This document shows positions 48,484 to 58,850 of a DNA stretch of 64,000 bases, in pieces; the stretch's first letter is position 1; each line of letters opens with the position of its first letter. The notes under the pieces were generated by a model. It saw only the letters and a list, made by a program, of their open reading frames with translations. It was not told where the DNA came from and ran no database searches. Both the position numbers and the translations under genes were made by a program. This DNA is from Sitta carolinensis (Eukaryota; Chordata; Aves; Passeriformes; Sittidae), in assembly GCA_032173965.1 (NCBI GenBank), contig JAVUNC010000006.1, positions 18,264,028-18,328,027 on the forward strand, in the 5' to 3' direction.

Positions 48484-50108
48484 TCTTGAGCGACAGACAC
48501 TTCAGTTACAATTTCATGGTCTGGTTCTTCTGGAGTGAGAGAACTCTTCTGGAAGCTGAAGGTTTTAGTGTCTTAAAACCCAGAGATTATTTTGAAATAA
48601 AAACCCAAAAGAGTCTCTTACTTCTGTCATAATAAACAATAAAATTTCAGCTTCTTTCTCTCATCCCGCAGGCTCTGCTGTATTTGCTGTTATTGTAGTT
48701 GATCATGTGGACAATGATCAATCCAGTAAGTATGAGCATTTCTTTGGGGAAAAGATGGCTTTAGTAATCAGTTATCTGCAGATTTTCATGTTCCCTGTTC
48801 TCAAATTAACTCAGCTACATTTTTAGGGGCCCTTCTCCTGGACAGTCTATTTCCTTGAGGTCTGGCCCTGCTCCATGCCCACACTGGGACAGAAATCACA
48901 CGTCTCTCATCTGGCTTTTTTCCCCAGCCCCATCTGACAATCCCCTTGCATGTTCAGTCTAGATAACAAAACTCGTTTTATTGAAAAGTTTTTAATCTTT
49001 TCTTGCAGGGGCCTTTTAAGACAAACCAAATAAATGTGCTTTGCCTATGTTCCTGCCAGTTTATCTGCAAAAATCTGCTATGTGAAGGTTCTGTCTCCAT
49101 GTTTCTTTCTGCTTTGCATACGGTCCTTCTTCAGAGCTGCTCAGGAGGGAACCCTCCACTCCCAGGAGCTCAGAGCTGCTGTGAGGACACACAGCCAGGT
49201 CTGCTGGCTCACTGCATCCCTTCCTGCAGCTTCACTCTGCAGCTGTGTGTGGACTAATGGGAATATTTGATGTCTGGAGACAAACAAGCCAAGGAAGCTG
49301 GGAGCAGGATGCACACTGGACACCCATGGACTCTGCAGCCCGTGCCATTGGGATTTGCTGCTGCAGTTCTTGTCTGCAGTAACACTTCCACAAGTGTTGT
49401 TTTGAGCCATGCTGGTGATGAGATTCCTTTTGTTCAGCTTCTTTCTCCTGGTTTGTTTTGAGGACAGTGGTGTCCTTCAGGGGCTGCAAGGTCCTTCCTG
49501 GCTTCTCTCTGTTGTGTGTCCCTGTCCCTGCCCCACCAGAGCCAAGTCAGGGCAGGGGATCTGGCCAAAGTTCTAAATGAGCCCCAGCCCAGAGTGATTT
49601 CCTGCTGCTGAGGGTGGGCTGGAGTTCTGCCTTTGTCACCATCCTTGTTGTTTCTAATTAATTACCGATGGTGCTGCTGTGCCGAGCACACACTGCCCTG
49701 ATCTGTCCATTCTTGTGCTGGCTGAGCCTTTCACACAGCTTGGCGGGTTTGGGTCAGAGCCTGCTCTGCTGTGGCTGTTCAGGTCCTGTGCTGAGTGCTG
49801 CCAGTGCTGCTGTTCACGGGGATCTCCCTGGTGTTCCATGCAGCCCGCTCAGGCCCTCCTCTCCCGCAGAGCTGCCTTCCAGCTCCAGCTCCCACGCCTC
49901 TGCAAAAGTGGAGTTCTCTTTCCCAGTGTGATCTGCACTGCTGGTTCTGCACCCTGCCAGGGGCTGTGTGGGTGCTGCAGGGCTGAGGTCTGAGCTGCAG
50001 GACTCGGGCAGCATCACCCCACACTTGTGGGGAAGCCTGGGGGCCCCTGTTCCATCCTGCCTCTTCCAGCCCAACATCGAGACAAGCCCTTCTGCTGCCA
50101 ACCCTGAA
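48484..50108. other. non-coding stretch, no gene seen
   Basis: Average composition, AT-rich at 48560-49060. No gene or repeat family recognised before the tandem arrays. Confidence 0.5.
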
Positions 50109-50547
50109 GCCACCTGCACCTGTGACAGGGCCACCTGTACCTGTGACAGGGCCACTGTACCCGTGACAGGCCACCTGCACATGACAGGGCCACCTGCACC
50201 TGTGACAGGGCCACCTGTGACAGGGCCACCTGCACATGACAGGGCCACCTGTACCTGTGACAGGGCCACCTGCACCTGTGACAGGGCCACCTGTGACAGA
50301 GCCACTGTACTGTGACAGAGCCACCTGTACCTGTGACAGGGCCACCTGCACGTGACAGGGCCACCTGTACCTGTGACAGAGCCACCTGCACCTGTGACAG
50401 AGCTACCTGTACCTGTGACAGGGCCACCTGCCCTGTGACAGGGCCACCTGTGACAGAGCCACCTGTACCTGTGACAGAGCCACCTGTCTGTGACGGGCCA
50501 CTGCACTGACAGGGCTACCTGTACCTGTGACAGGGCCACCTGCTGTG
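50109..50547. repeat. 21-bp minisatellite with half-unit variants
   Basis: The main unit is 21 bp, with core 'ccacctgtacctgtgacagg'. It is mixed with shortened units such as 'ccacctgtgacagg' and 'ccactgtacccgtgacagg'. More than twenty ccacctg starts occur. Since 21 is a multiple of three, a short peptide repeat (Thr-Cys-Thr-Cys-Asp-Arg-Ala) appears in plus-strand frames. Minus-strand frames reach 311 codons. These are repeat artefacts. Confidence 0.95.
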
Positions 50548-50651
50548 GCTGTCCCACATCCCATCCTGTCCCACATCCTGTCCTGTCCCACATCCCCTCC
50601 TGTCCCACATCCCCTCCTGTCCCACATCCCATCCTGTCCCACATCCTGTCC
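50548..50651. repeat. 17-bp tandem repeat, about 6 copies
   Basis: Six units of 'ctgtcccacatcccatc' or variants ending 'ctgtc' or 'ccctc' follow directly on the 21-bp array. The unit is unrelated to its neighbour. Confidence 0.93.
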
Positions 50652-50681
50652 TGGTGCTGCTGCCATGCCCCATGCACGGCT

Positions 50682-50781
50682 GCAGATGGGTCCTGGGCAC
50701 AGAGGTGCAGATGGGTCCTGGCACAGAGGGTGCAGATGGGTCTGGGCACAGAGGGTGCAGATGGGTCCTGGGCACAGAGGG
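50682..50781. repeat. 25-bp tandem repeat, 4 copies
   Basis: Four units begin 'gcagatgggtcctgggcaca', at about 50682, 50707, 50732 and 50757, with single-base differences. This is the third distinct tandem array within 700 bp. Confidence 0.93.
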
Positions 50782-51602
50782 TGCTGAGGTGACGTGTGGT
50801 TCATTTACACTTCTGTTATGCCACTGCCTTTCCCCACTGGCTTTGCATTACCAGTTAGATCCATTTTCCAGTGTTTCTTTGGAGTTTGATGCTATTAAGT
50901 GTTGATCCATCTGCGCTTCATCTGTATCTGTAAAATCTGCTGTAGGTATTGACTGTCCCTTGGTTACTCACTTGGTGCTTATCTCAGTAAACCCTTTGCT
51001 TGTGCCATGGCAATAAAAAACTTTGATATTTATATGAAAATACTTTTGTTTAGAAAACAATTGCGATTTACAGCTCAAACAGGTTTTCTTGATTTCTATT
51101 TAAATTTATGACTCCTTTCTAGAAGTGCCTTCTGGGGACATTTCTGTCTCTTTCAGTGCATCTTCATGATCTGAATACATAATTTAGTACGAGATCCTTC
51201 TCAATGATATCCCCCCAGCAGCTGGGGAATTGAAGATGCTTGCAAAGATTTGAGCTTGAAATGTTTAACTGTCATTAATTTGCAGATTACAGTCAGAGAG
51301 CTTTGTAGACTGTAAATTGTGATGCAATTACACTCTGCTAATGTAATATATCTAATTTTTTAAATAGATGATTTGTTTTCATATTTCCAATGCTCAAAGA
51401 GAAAGAGATTTATAATCCAAAATGCTAACTCAGGTGGGATAATTTACTGCTATGGTTACAGTGGGAACATCCTCTGCCCAGATTTTCCTGTTTACTGGAT
51501 TTCACTTGGTCAAGCAGAGAGAATGAGTGGCTGTGTTCTGTGTTAACAGGGTATTTTATTATTAGGAGGCACAATCCTATCTTTGCTGGCAGGAACACTT
51601 TA
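50782..51602. other. non-coding AT-rich stretch
   Basis: AT-rich sequence with few open frames. No gene or repeat recognised. Confidence 0.5.
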
Positions 51603-51660
51603 ATATCACAGGCTGGTTCGTGTTGGAAGGAACTTTAAAGACCATTCAGTTCCAGCCTCT
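51603..51660 (-). mobile_element. CR1 LINE tail fragment
   Basis: Reverse-strand CR1 end: 'tatcacaggctggttcgtgt', 'tggaaggaactttaaagacc', 'attcagttccagcctctgcc'. Beyond this the sequence no longer follows CR1. Confidence 0.85.
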
Positions 51661-52834
51661 GCCAATTCATACATTGCATCAACAAATACCGCCACTCTCA
51701 TCAACGTGCATAAAATAAAAAATGCAAAATCATCTATTAAATGTCTTATGTTCAACATGTGTTCTTCAGACTTTGAAGAAGTCACATGTGGCTGCACTAA
51801 GAACTCCAAGTGTAACCAGTACTGCCAGGGAACCCCACACAAGTGCTGTGGCTGGGGGTCTCTGGTCCTAGCACGGGTGTCTCAGGCCGTGGTTTCTCAC
51901 TCACCTGACCACGTTCTTGGGGGAGGCATAGCTGGCTTTGGTCTGTTGGGTCTGATCTCTGTCCTTCGAGGCGTTTGCTCTGACAGGATAAAGACTTGGC
52001 TGGGAGTGATTCCCTAACCGTGGCTGTGATGAGACCATGGCATGAGCAGTGGAACTCTTCCAAGCACACATCACCTGTAATTTAAAGAAGCACCAGAGCT
52101 GAGGACTTAGAAATGCACCATTTCTGAAAGCTTTTATCCTAAACCACTTTTCTTTGACAGAGGGGTTGCCTTGCACTGGTGGTGGCTGGGCTGAAGGGAA
52201 TGGTGTCGGCTGCCTCCTCAGTCCACACACGGGACCTTCCAAGCCCTTAGGGAGGTGCAGCCCTTTAATCTCCTCCTGAGAGTCTCAGGACTGCTGGGTG
52301 CAGACACAGCTCAATATTAGGCATTCAGGTCTACCTCTGATTTGCATAAGAAGTTCAGAGATTATTCAATAAATGCCATCACAACCTCAGAAAAACTTGT
52401 TGAGGTTTAATTGGATAGAACAATAATTTGATCTGCTGTTCATTGTATTAAAAGTTCCAGCAGTGTATTAATTCTTAGTGGAAGGGATTAATTTTGTAAT
52501 TATTAGCGTTGGGTTCTTTTGGAATCTCTGAATATATTACCTGCTCTCTTTGTGCCTTTTAGCAGATAGTTCTGCTAAAGTGTGCCAGATAGTTCTGGGC
52601 TTTGTCTATTGTTCCTGTTAAATCGGACCTGACACCGTGCCGGGAATCAATCCGCCGTTAAAAAAGGGTTAATTGCTCTGTTTGTCTCTCCCCGTGGCTG
52701 CTGGGAGATTCTCTGGTACAAGTGGCTGGAGCTGTGCTGCAGATGTGACACTCCTCTGCACGCCCTGGTCCTGGTAGCAACCCGGCCTCAGAGTCGGACT
52801 CACACTTCACCGGCGCTGATTTCGTCCTGGAGCA
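51661..52834. other. non-coding stretch with a Cys-rich short frame
   Basis: Contains a 103-codon plus-strand frame (51706-52017) with clustered cysteines, discussed as a finding but not called as a gene. 52320-52700 is AT-rich with many ATTA/TAAT motifs and a 'tgatttgcataa' octamer-like site at about 52338. Confidence 0.45.
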
Positions 52835-53857
52835 GGGAGATGGTGTCCAGGTGCTGTCCCAGGATTAGTGTTCCTGGTACTGTACAGGTGATGTGTTCCA
52901 GGTGCTGTACAGGGATGCTGCTCCAGGTGCTGTACAGGGATGGTGTCCAGGTGCTGTACAGGGATGGTGTCCTGGTGCTGTACAGGGATGGTGTTCCTGG
53001 TGCTGTACAGGGATGGTATTCAGGTGCTGTACAGGGATGGTGTTCCTGGTGCTGTACAGAGATGCTGTTCCAGGTGCTGTACAGGGATGGTGTCCTGGTG
53101 CTGTACAGGGATGGTGTTCCAGGTGCTGTACAGGGATGGTGTTCCTGGTGCTGTCCCAGGGTTGGTGTTCCTGGTGCTGTACAGGGATGGTGTTCCAGGT
53201 GCTGTACAGGGATGCTGTTCCAGGTGCTGTACAGGGATGGTGTCCTGGTGCTGTACAGGGATGGTGTTCCAGGTGCTGTACAGGGATGGTGTTCCTGGTG
53301 CTGTCCCAGGGTTGGTGTTCCTGGTGCTGTACAGGGATGCTGTTCCAGGTGCTGTACAGGGATGCTGTTCCAGGTGCTGTACAGGGATGGTGTCCTGGTG
53401 CTGTACAGGGATGGTGTTCCAGGTGCTGTACAGGGATGGTGTTCCTGGTGCTGTCCCAGGGTTGGTGTTCCTGGTGCTGTACAGGGATGGTGTTCCAGGT
53501 GCTGTACAGGGATGGTGTCCAGGTGCTGTACAGGGATGGTGTCCTGGTGCTGTACAGGGATGGTGTTCCAGGTGCTGTACAGGGATGGTGTTCCTGGTGC
53601 TGTCCCAGGGTTGGTGTCCTGGTGCTGTACAGGGATGGTGTTCCTGGTGCTGTACAGGGATGGTGTTCAGGTGCTGTACAGGGATGGTGTTCCTGGTGCT
53701 GTACAGGGATGGTGTTCAGGTGCTGTACAGGGATGGTGTTCCTGGTGCTGTACAGAGATGCTGTTCCAGGTGCTGTACAGGGATGGTGTTCCAGGTGCTG
53801 TACAGGGATGGTGTTCCTGGTGCTGTCCCAGGGTTGGTGTTCCTGGTGCTGTCCTGA
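52835..53857. repeat. 25-bp minisatellite, about 40 copies, higher-order structure
   Basis: The unit is about 25 bp, with core 'ggtgctgtacagggatggtg' plus 'ttcca', 'ttcct' or shorter endings. A variant 'ggtgctgtcccagggttggt' recurs near 53150, 53300, 53450 and 53600, about 150 bp apart, which marks a higher-order repeat of about six units. No plus frame of the unit has a stop and 25 is not a multiple of three, so all three plus frames (383, 360 and 305 codons) and one minus frame (390 codons) stay open. No known protein matches; non-coding is by far the simplest reading. Confidence 0.97.
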
Positions 53858-54135
53858 CTCAGCAGAGACCCTGGAGTGGGGGACAGTGGATGCTCTTCTC
53901 AGGATGTGGAATGACCAAGCTTTTGGGACTGCCCAGGGAGAGGTTTGGGCACAGCAGCACTGGCCAGGGGCATAGGGAGGCTTCTCTCTGATCCCGTGGT
54001 ACAGCAAGCTGTTCCTTGAACTGGTGCATTGCAGCAAGGCCTGCTGGAGACAGAGTTCAAAACACTCCTGGAGAAAATGGGGGGAAAAGAGATGAGCTTT
54101 CCTTACAGCAGCTTAGGGATCTGCAGGGTTGACAT
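53858..54135. other. non-coding stretch, no gene seen
   Basis: Short unique section between the minisatellite and a CR1 piece. Confidence 0.5.
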
Positions 54136-54345
54136 AAAATCATGGAATATCCTGAGCTGGGAGGGACCCACAGGGATCATCCCAGCCCCTGTCCCTGCCC
54201 AGAACCCCCAGCAACCCCACCCTGGGCATCCCTGGCAGCTCCTGGAGCTCTGGCCATGCCCATTGCCGGGGCAGAGCCCAGCACCCTCTGGGGATGAACC
54301 TTTCCCTTAAATCCAGTCTGACCCTCCCTGGCACAGGCCCAAGCT
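54136..54345 (-). mobile_element. CR1 LINE 3' fragment (second subfamily)
   Basis: Reverse-strand CR1 of a different subfamily: 'aatcatggaatatcctgagc', 'tgggagggacccacagggat', 'ccccagcaaccccaccctgg', 'tcctggagctctggc' and 'gggatgaacctttccctt'. It closely resembles the longer copy at 58.4 kb and then fades after 'ctgaccctccctggcacag'. Confidence 0.9.
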
Positions 54346-57151
54346 ATTTGGGGCAGTATTTTCAGGAAGGCATCAGGGAGAGAGCAGCTCCCCCTTGCTG
54401 GGGCAGGGCTGGGCTGCCCTCCCTGGGCCCTGGCATGTCCCTGGGCTGGGCAGTGCCAGCAGTGCCTGCTCCCAACGAGGCAGGTCACCACGGGTCCCTG
54501 CTGTCACCATCATCATCATCATCATCATCATCATCACAACTGCGTGTGCGACTGCATCTGCCAGAACAGACCAGCTTCCCTATTAATTACCTCATAGCCA
54601 ACATTTGGAATCACAGCATCTAAGACATTTCCTTTCCACTTAACACATCCTTGCTGTAATTTCATTGTGGCTGTGATAGTCCACAACACTTGTTAATGAT
54701 AATTAATAATGTTTTAATATAATTGACTAAATATTTTATACAATAACACTTAAATATTATTAATCAGTATTTTGAAGTCAAACAATATTTGAAATGTATT
54801 CTCTGCTACTGCTAATCACCTCAAACACAAAAGCTGATTTTTCCTTGATGTGAGAGTTTCACTGGAGTTTCACTTCCAGTTCCAGCGGAAGAAACCACAC
54901 TGCTGGGGAAGTTCTTCCCTCTGTGAACCCCATTTTGTTATTGGTGTGTTATGGTCGTGTTATTATTTCCATTACAACACCCTCAGAGGTAAATCACAGC
55001 TGCTGATGCACCCTGGGTGTTGAATTTAAAGATTGTGTGAACAAAGACTCCCTGGCACTGGTGCACATTCCTCACCCTCTAAAACATTATAATATTTAAC
55101 ATCGCAACATATTTGGAAACAAAAATCTTGATCTGCTTGGTCAGAAGTCATTATCAATCAGTATTATATTTTTATATTATCTTTTCTTACCCCTATTTAG
55201 CAGACAAACTATTTCTGTGGGCTGCAGGTCTTCCCAAGGATTTTCTGGGATAAAGCCAGCCAACCCAGGGGACAGGAGCCATTTGCAGAGCCCAGACAGA
55301 GGGATTGCAATATCCTCCCTGCCAAAGTCTGCATTACACAGCAACAATATTTTAAATAAAGAGATTTGAATAAAAATAAGAGATCCAATAAGAACAGCTT
55401 AGAAAATGCAATTTTCATACAGATTCTTTGTTTTATGACAGAATTTTGAAGTTTATTAGAAGGTTTGTTTTTGTGGCAGAACCTGTGGGTACCCACCTAC
55501 TGTTTTCCCTGGATCTGAGTTGGCCCCAGACAGAGGACAAAAGGCCAGCTTGGGTTTTCCCAAAATTACACACTTTGTTTAGTTTTTTTTTCTTCTCTCT
55601 TCTACTAAATCTTTTTCCCTCTCCACCTGCTTTTTTCTTCCTTTCCCCACTTCCTTGTCCCCGTTGGGTCAGAGGCCCCGGTGCCCGGGCTGGGGTGCAC
55701 CTGCCGCTCTCGGGTGCCTCCCCGGGTGTGTTCCGAGCTGCAGAGCAGGGGGACCACTGGGGACAAACCTGGGGGAGCAGCACGGAACACACGGAGCCAT
55801 TCCCGGGGGCACCTTGGTCCTGGGCAGGGGCTCCCCCAGCTCATGCAGTGACGGGTGCTGGCATCGACGTGTCCCTCTCTGCCCTCCCTTCCCAAGGACC
55901 GTCCTGCCTCCTCCTCAACACGGAGGAAGCAGAATCTGTGAGAACACCCCAAAACTACCTGCCAGCAGCTGCCAGCTGTCTGAATCATCCTCCCCAGGCA
56001 GCGGCTGGCTGGACATGCAGAGCTGTGCGTGCAGACGATCTCACAGAGCTGTGAAACCAGAGAGCGTTTTAAGCACAGCTCGGTGAATGCACAGAGCAAT
56101 GAAACACCACAGATCCAGCTGCCCCAGCTCCTCTCCTGCTGCTGCTCCCGAGAAGGGCACACACACACAAAGAGTCATTGATCTGCAGTGCCTGATGTCT
56201 GCAGAAAGCCTCCGGGCTCCCTGCATCCAGCTGTGCCTTCCCTTCCCACTAGGAATGCTGCTCCTCTGCCAGCAGCTTTTAGCCATGCTTTTGGCGGTTC
56301 TGCTCTCCTGCCTGCCTTCCCTGTGGATCTCCTGCCCGCGGGCAGCGTGAGGGAGCCGCAGCCTGCAGCATTTCCACCCGCTCAGCCCCTGGACGAGCCA
56401 GTGCTTTGGCACAGGCACGCTCCAAACCCACCCGGGCTCAGTCCTCAGCACCTGGCTGGGGGACCCTGCTGCCTCTGAGACAGAAGCTGTGCCGTGGGGA
56501 CCGCCTGGGGGCACAGAGGTGGGGTGACAGTGCTGTGGCTGTCCCTGGAGGCTGTGCCCAGCAGAGACCACCAAAGCCCCAGCGCCCTGGCTCCAGCACT
56601 GCGGCCATGGCTCCCCACCTCAGACCTCTGCCCAGCTCACAGCAGGTGCCTTCGTCATGAAAACATTTGCCCCAAAAGAACCCCAAAGCCTTCTGGAGCT
56701 TTGTGCCTGACCCCAGAGCTGCGGCTGCCCCAGGCAGCAAAACCCAGTGGGCAAAGCCCCTCGAGGTGAGCAGCGGTGAGGGAGCTCAGGCCTTCACACA
56801 CTCCTACTGAGCTTTTATTTTTATCCTTCTGATTGCAACGATCAATGAAAATAGCACTGATAGCACTCATGTGGAAATATGGAACAGGCACGTGAAAATG
56901 AATACAGAATAAGTTTGTTAATATCGGTGTTATTACAATGAATACTTAATTAACTCGTCATAGCAGCACACTTGCAGAGAAGTGTTCTGAACACCTACAG
57001 ACACACGTGTGACAGCACAGCAATAAACAAGGAATCAATTGTCTCACATTTATAAAAAGGAACACTTTCAAATAAGAAAAAAACTAAAAAATAAACCACC
57101 AAAAAAAAAAAAAAAACCAAGCAAGCTATTTTTTCTCTGTCTCTGAGCAAT
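54346..57151. other. non-coding stretch with simple repeats
   Basis: Contains (ATC)n at 54506-54536, a strongly AT-rich block at 54590-55200, a GC-rich section at 55650-56770 with unrecognised overlapping frames up to 208 codons, a short CA run at 56158-56170, and A-rich DNA at 57070-57120. No gene recognised. Confidence 0.5.
54506..54536. repeat. (ATC)n microsatellite
   Basis: About ten ATC units in one run. Confidence 0.95.
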
Positions 57152-57260
57152 CTGGTTAGTGGAAGGTGTCCCTGCCCATAGCAGAGGGTGGGAATGAGGT
57201 GGGTTTTAAGGTCTTTTTCAACCCAAACCAGTTCATGATTCTGTGATTCTATGATTTTAG
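57152..57260 (+). mobile_element. CR1 LINE 3' fragment
   Basis: Plus-strand CR1 end: 'ggttagtggaaggtgtccct', 'gcccatagcagagggtggga', 'aggtctttttcaacccaaac', and the tail 'catgattctgtgattctatg' plus 'at'. The tail is well preserved. Confidence 0.93.
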
Positions 57261-58385
57261 ATTTTTTCTGATACCATCACATCACCTGCCAAAACCTTGA
57301 GAAATTTTGGCACAAGAGAAGGAAACGGGGCCCTTCCAAATATTCAACTTGTCATGCTGCATTTTTCATCTGGGCACTATATTTTCATTACTAGCCTTAC
57401 TGGTGGTCTCTAGTAAGCACTTTACTGCCCTGTGTTGGACTTGGGACTGTTTTCATAGTAAATTTTGTAAATGCTCATACAGAAGATAATTTTACCTGAA
57501 ACCTAAATGCAAAATCATAGAGCCTGGTTATAGGGGCAGGAGCCATGTGGCAAAACAGGTACTGGGGAATAGCTGCTAAACCGAAGGTATTTCTGCATTG
57601 CCAGCACCAATGGGAGAGGAGGAGGGCTCACCCAGCTGGCAGGGAGAGCCCCCTCCTCCCCCACCAGCTCCAGAGGCTGCAGGAATCGAGGGTCAGAGTC
57701 ATTGCTGCTCTGCTGGACCCCAGACCTGGGGAACACAATTCTACGAGAAAATAGGTGAGCTATCACATTTCTTTTCTAGAGGAAAAGAAAAAAGTTAAAG
57801 TACTCCGAAAGGTGCAAATACCACCAAATAAAGTAAAAATCCCCCTTTTCTCTGCAGCCAGACTGTGCTGTGTGACGACAGACATCTCTGGTGGCAGGAG
57901 TGGTCTCAGCTGCCTGAGGGCAGTGCAGGCACAGAGCAGCACCCACACTTGGGTGCCAGAGCTGTCCAGGGCTGAACGGCAATGTTGAACACCAGTGCTT
58001 TCCAAAACCTTTCAGAGCTAAACCCCAGTTATCCCAGAACATTATTTCTTGCTTGGACAATGCTTACAGCCTGATAAAGCACCAAGGAGAGGTGGGTGCC
58101 CAGGCTGCTGCCGCAGAGAGGCGTTTGCACTCCTGGCTGTGTGCGTGGAGCCGAGCAGGGGTCAGCCACCCCAGCACACCCTGACACTGCACAGCTGGGC
58201 AGGGATGGACCCAGGGGACGGCACGAGGTGATGGTGACAGCCTCTGCAGGAGCACAGCAGTCGAGAGACCACTGGAGAGCTGGAATCAGTGACATGACAG
58301 GAATTCTTGTGTGAACTGGGGAAACAGTCTGTGTAAGATTTGAGTGCAAAACATGCCCTAATGTGAAATTCCACTCAGGCAAAAC
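57261..58385. other. non-coding stretch, no gene seen
   Basis: Average composition with short unrecognised frames. No repeat family recognised. Confidence 0.5.
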
Positions 58386-58850
58386 CTGAAATCTTAGAAT
58401 CAAAGAACCACAGAATATCTTGAGTTGGAAGGGACCCACAGGGTCTCAATCCCTGTCCCTGCACAGACCCCCAACAATCCCACCCTGGGCATCCCTGGCA
58501 GCTCCTGGAGCTCTGGCAGCCTCGGGGCTGTGCCCATTCCCTGAGCAGTGCCCAGCACCCTTGGGGGGAAGAACCTTTCCCTGAGATCCAACCTGACCCT
58601 CCCAGGGCCAGCTCCAGCCCTTCCCTGGTGCTGTCCCTGTCCCAGGGAGCAGAGATCACAGCTGCCCCTCTGCTGTTCCTGTAGAGGAGCTGCAGGCCCC
58701 AGTGAGCTCTGACCTCAGTCTCCTCTGTTCCAGCTGAACAATCCCAGGGCCCTCAGCTGCTCCTCCCATGGTCCTCAGACCCTTCACCATCTTTGTGTCC
58801 CTCCTTTGGACTATTTCCAACAGCTTTAGATCTTCCTTATAAAAGACTTG
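58386..58850 (-). mobile_element. CR1 LINE 3' fragment, long, second subfamily
   Basis: The longest CR1 piece in the window (about 465 bp). Reverse strand: 'agaatcaaagaaccacagaa', 'gagttggaagggacccacag', 'cccaacaatcccaccctggg', 'tcctggagctctggcagcct', 'ggggggaagaacctttccct', 'ctgacctcagtctcctctgt', 'tccagctgaacaatcccagg' and 'accatctttgtgtccctcct', ending 'tttagatcttccttataaa'. It includes the region before the non-coding 3' end of shorter copies. No open reverse transcriptase is present. Confidence 0.95.

Noticed and set aside
50109..50547. CRISPR-like array
   Set aside because: Units are contiguous tandem copies without unique spacers, and the window is vertebrate DNA.
52840..54037. Cys-rich repeat protein gene
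   Set aside because: The same peptide appears in all three plus frames. That is a property of a stop-free 25-bp unit, not a sign of selection for one frame.
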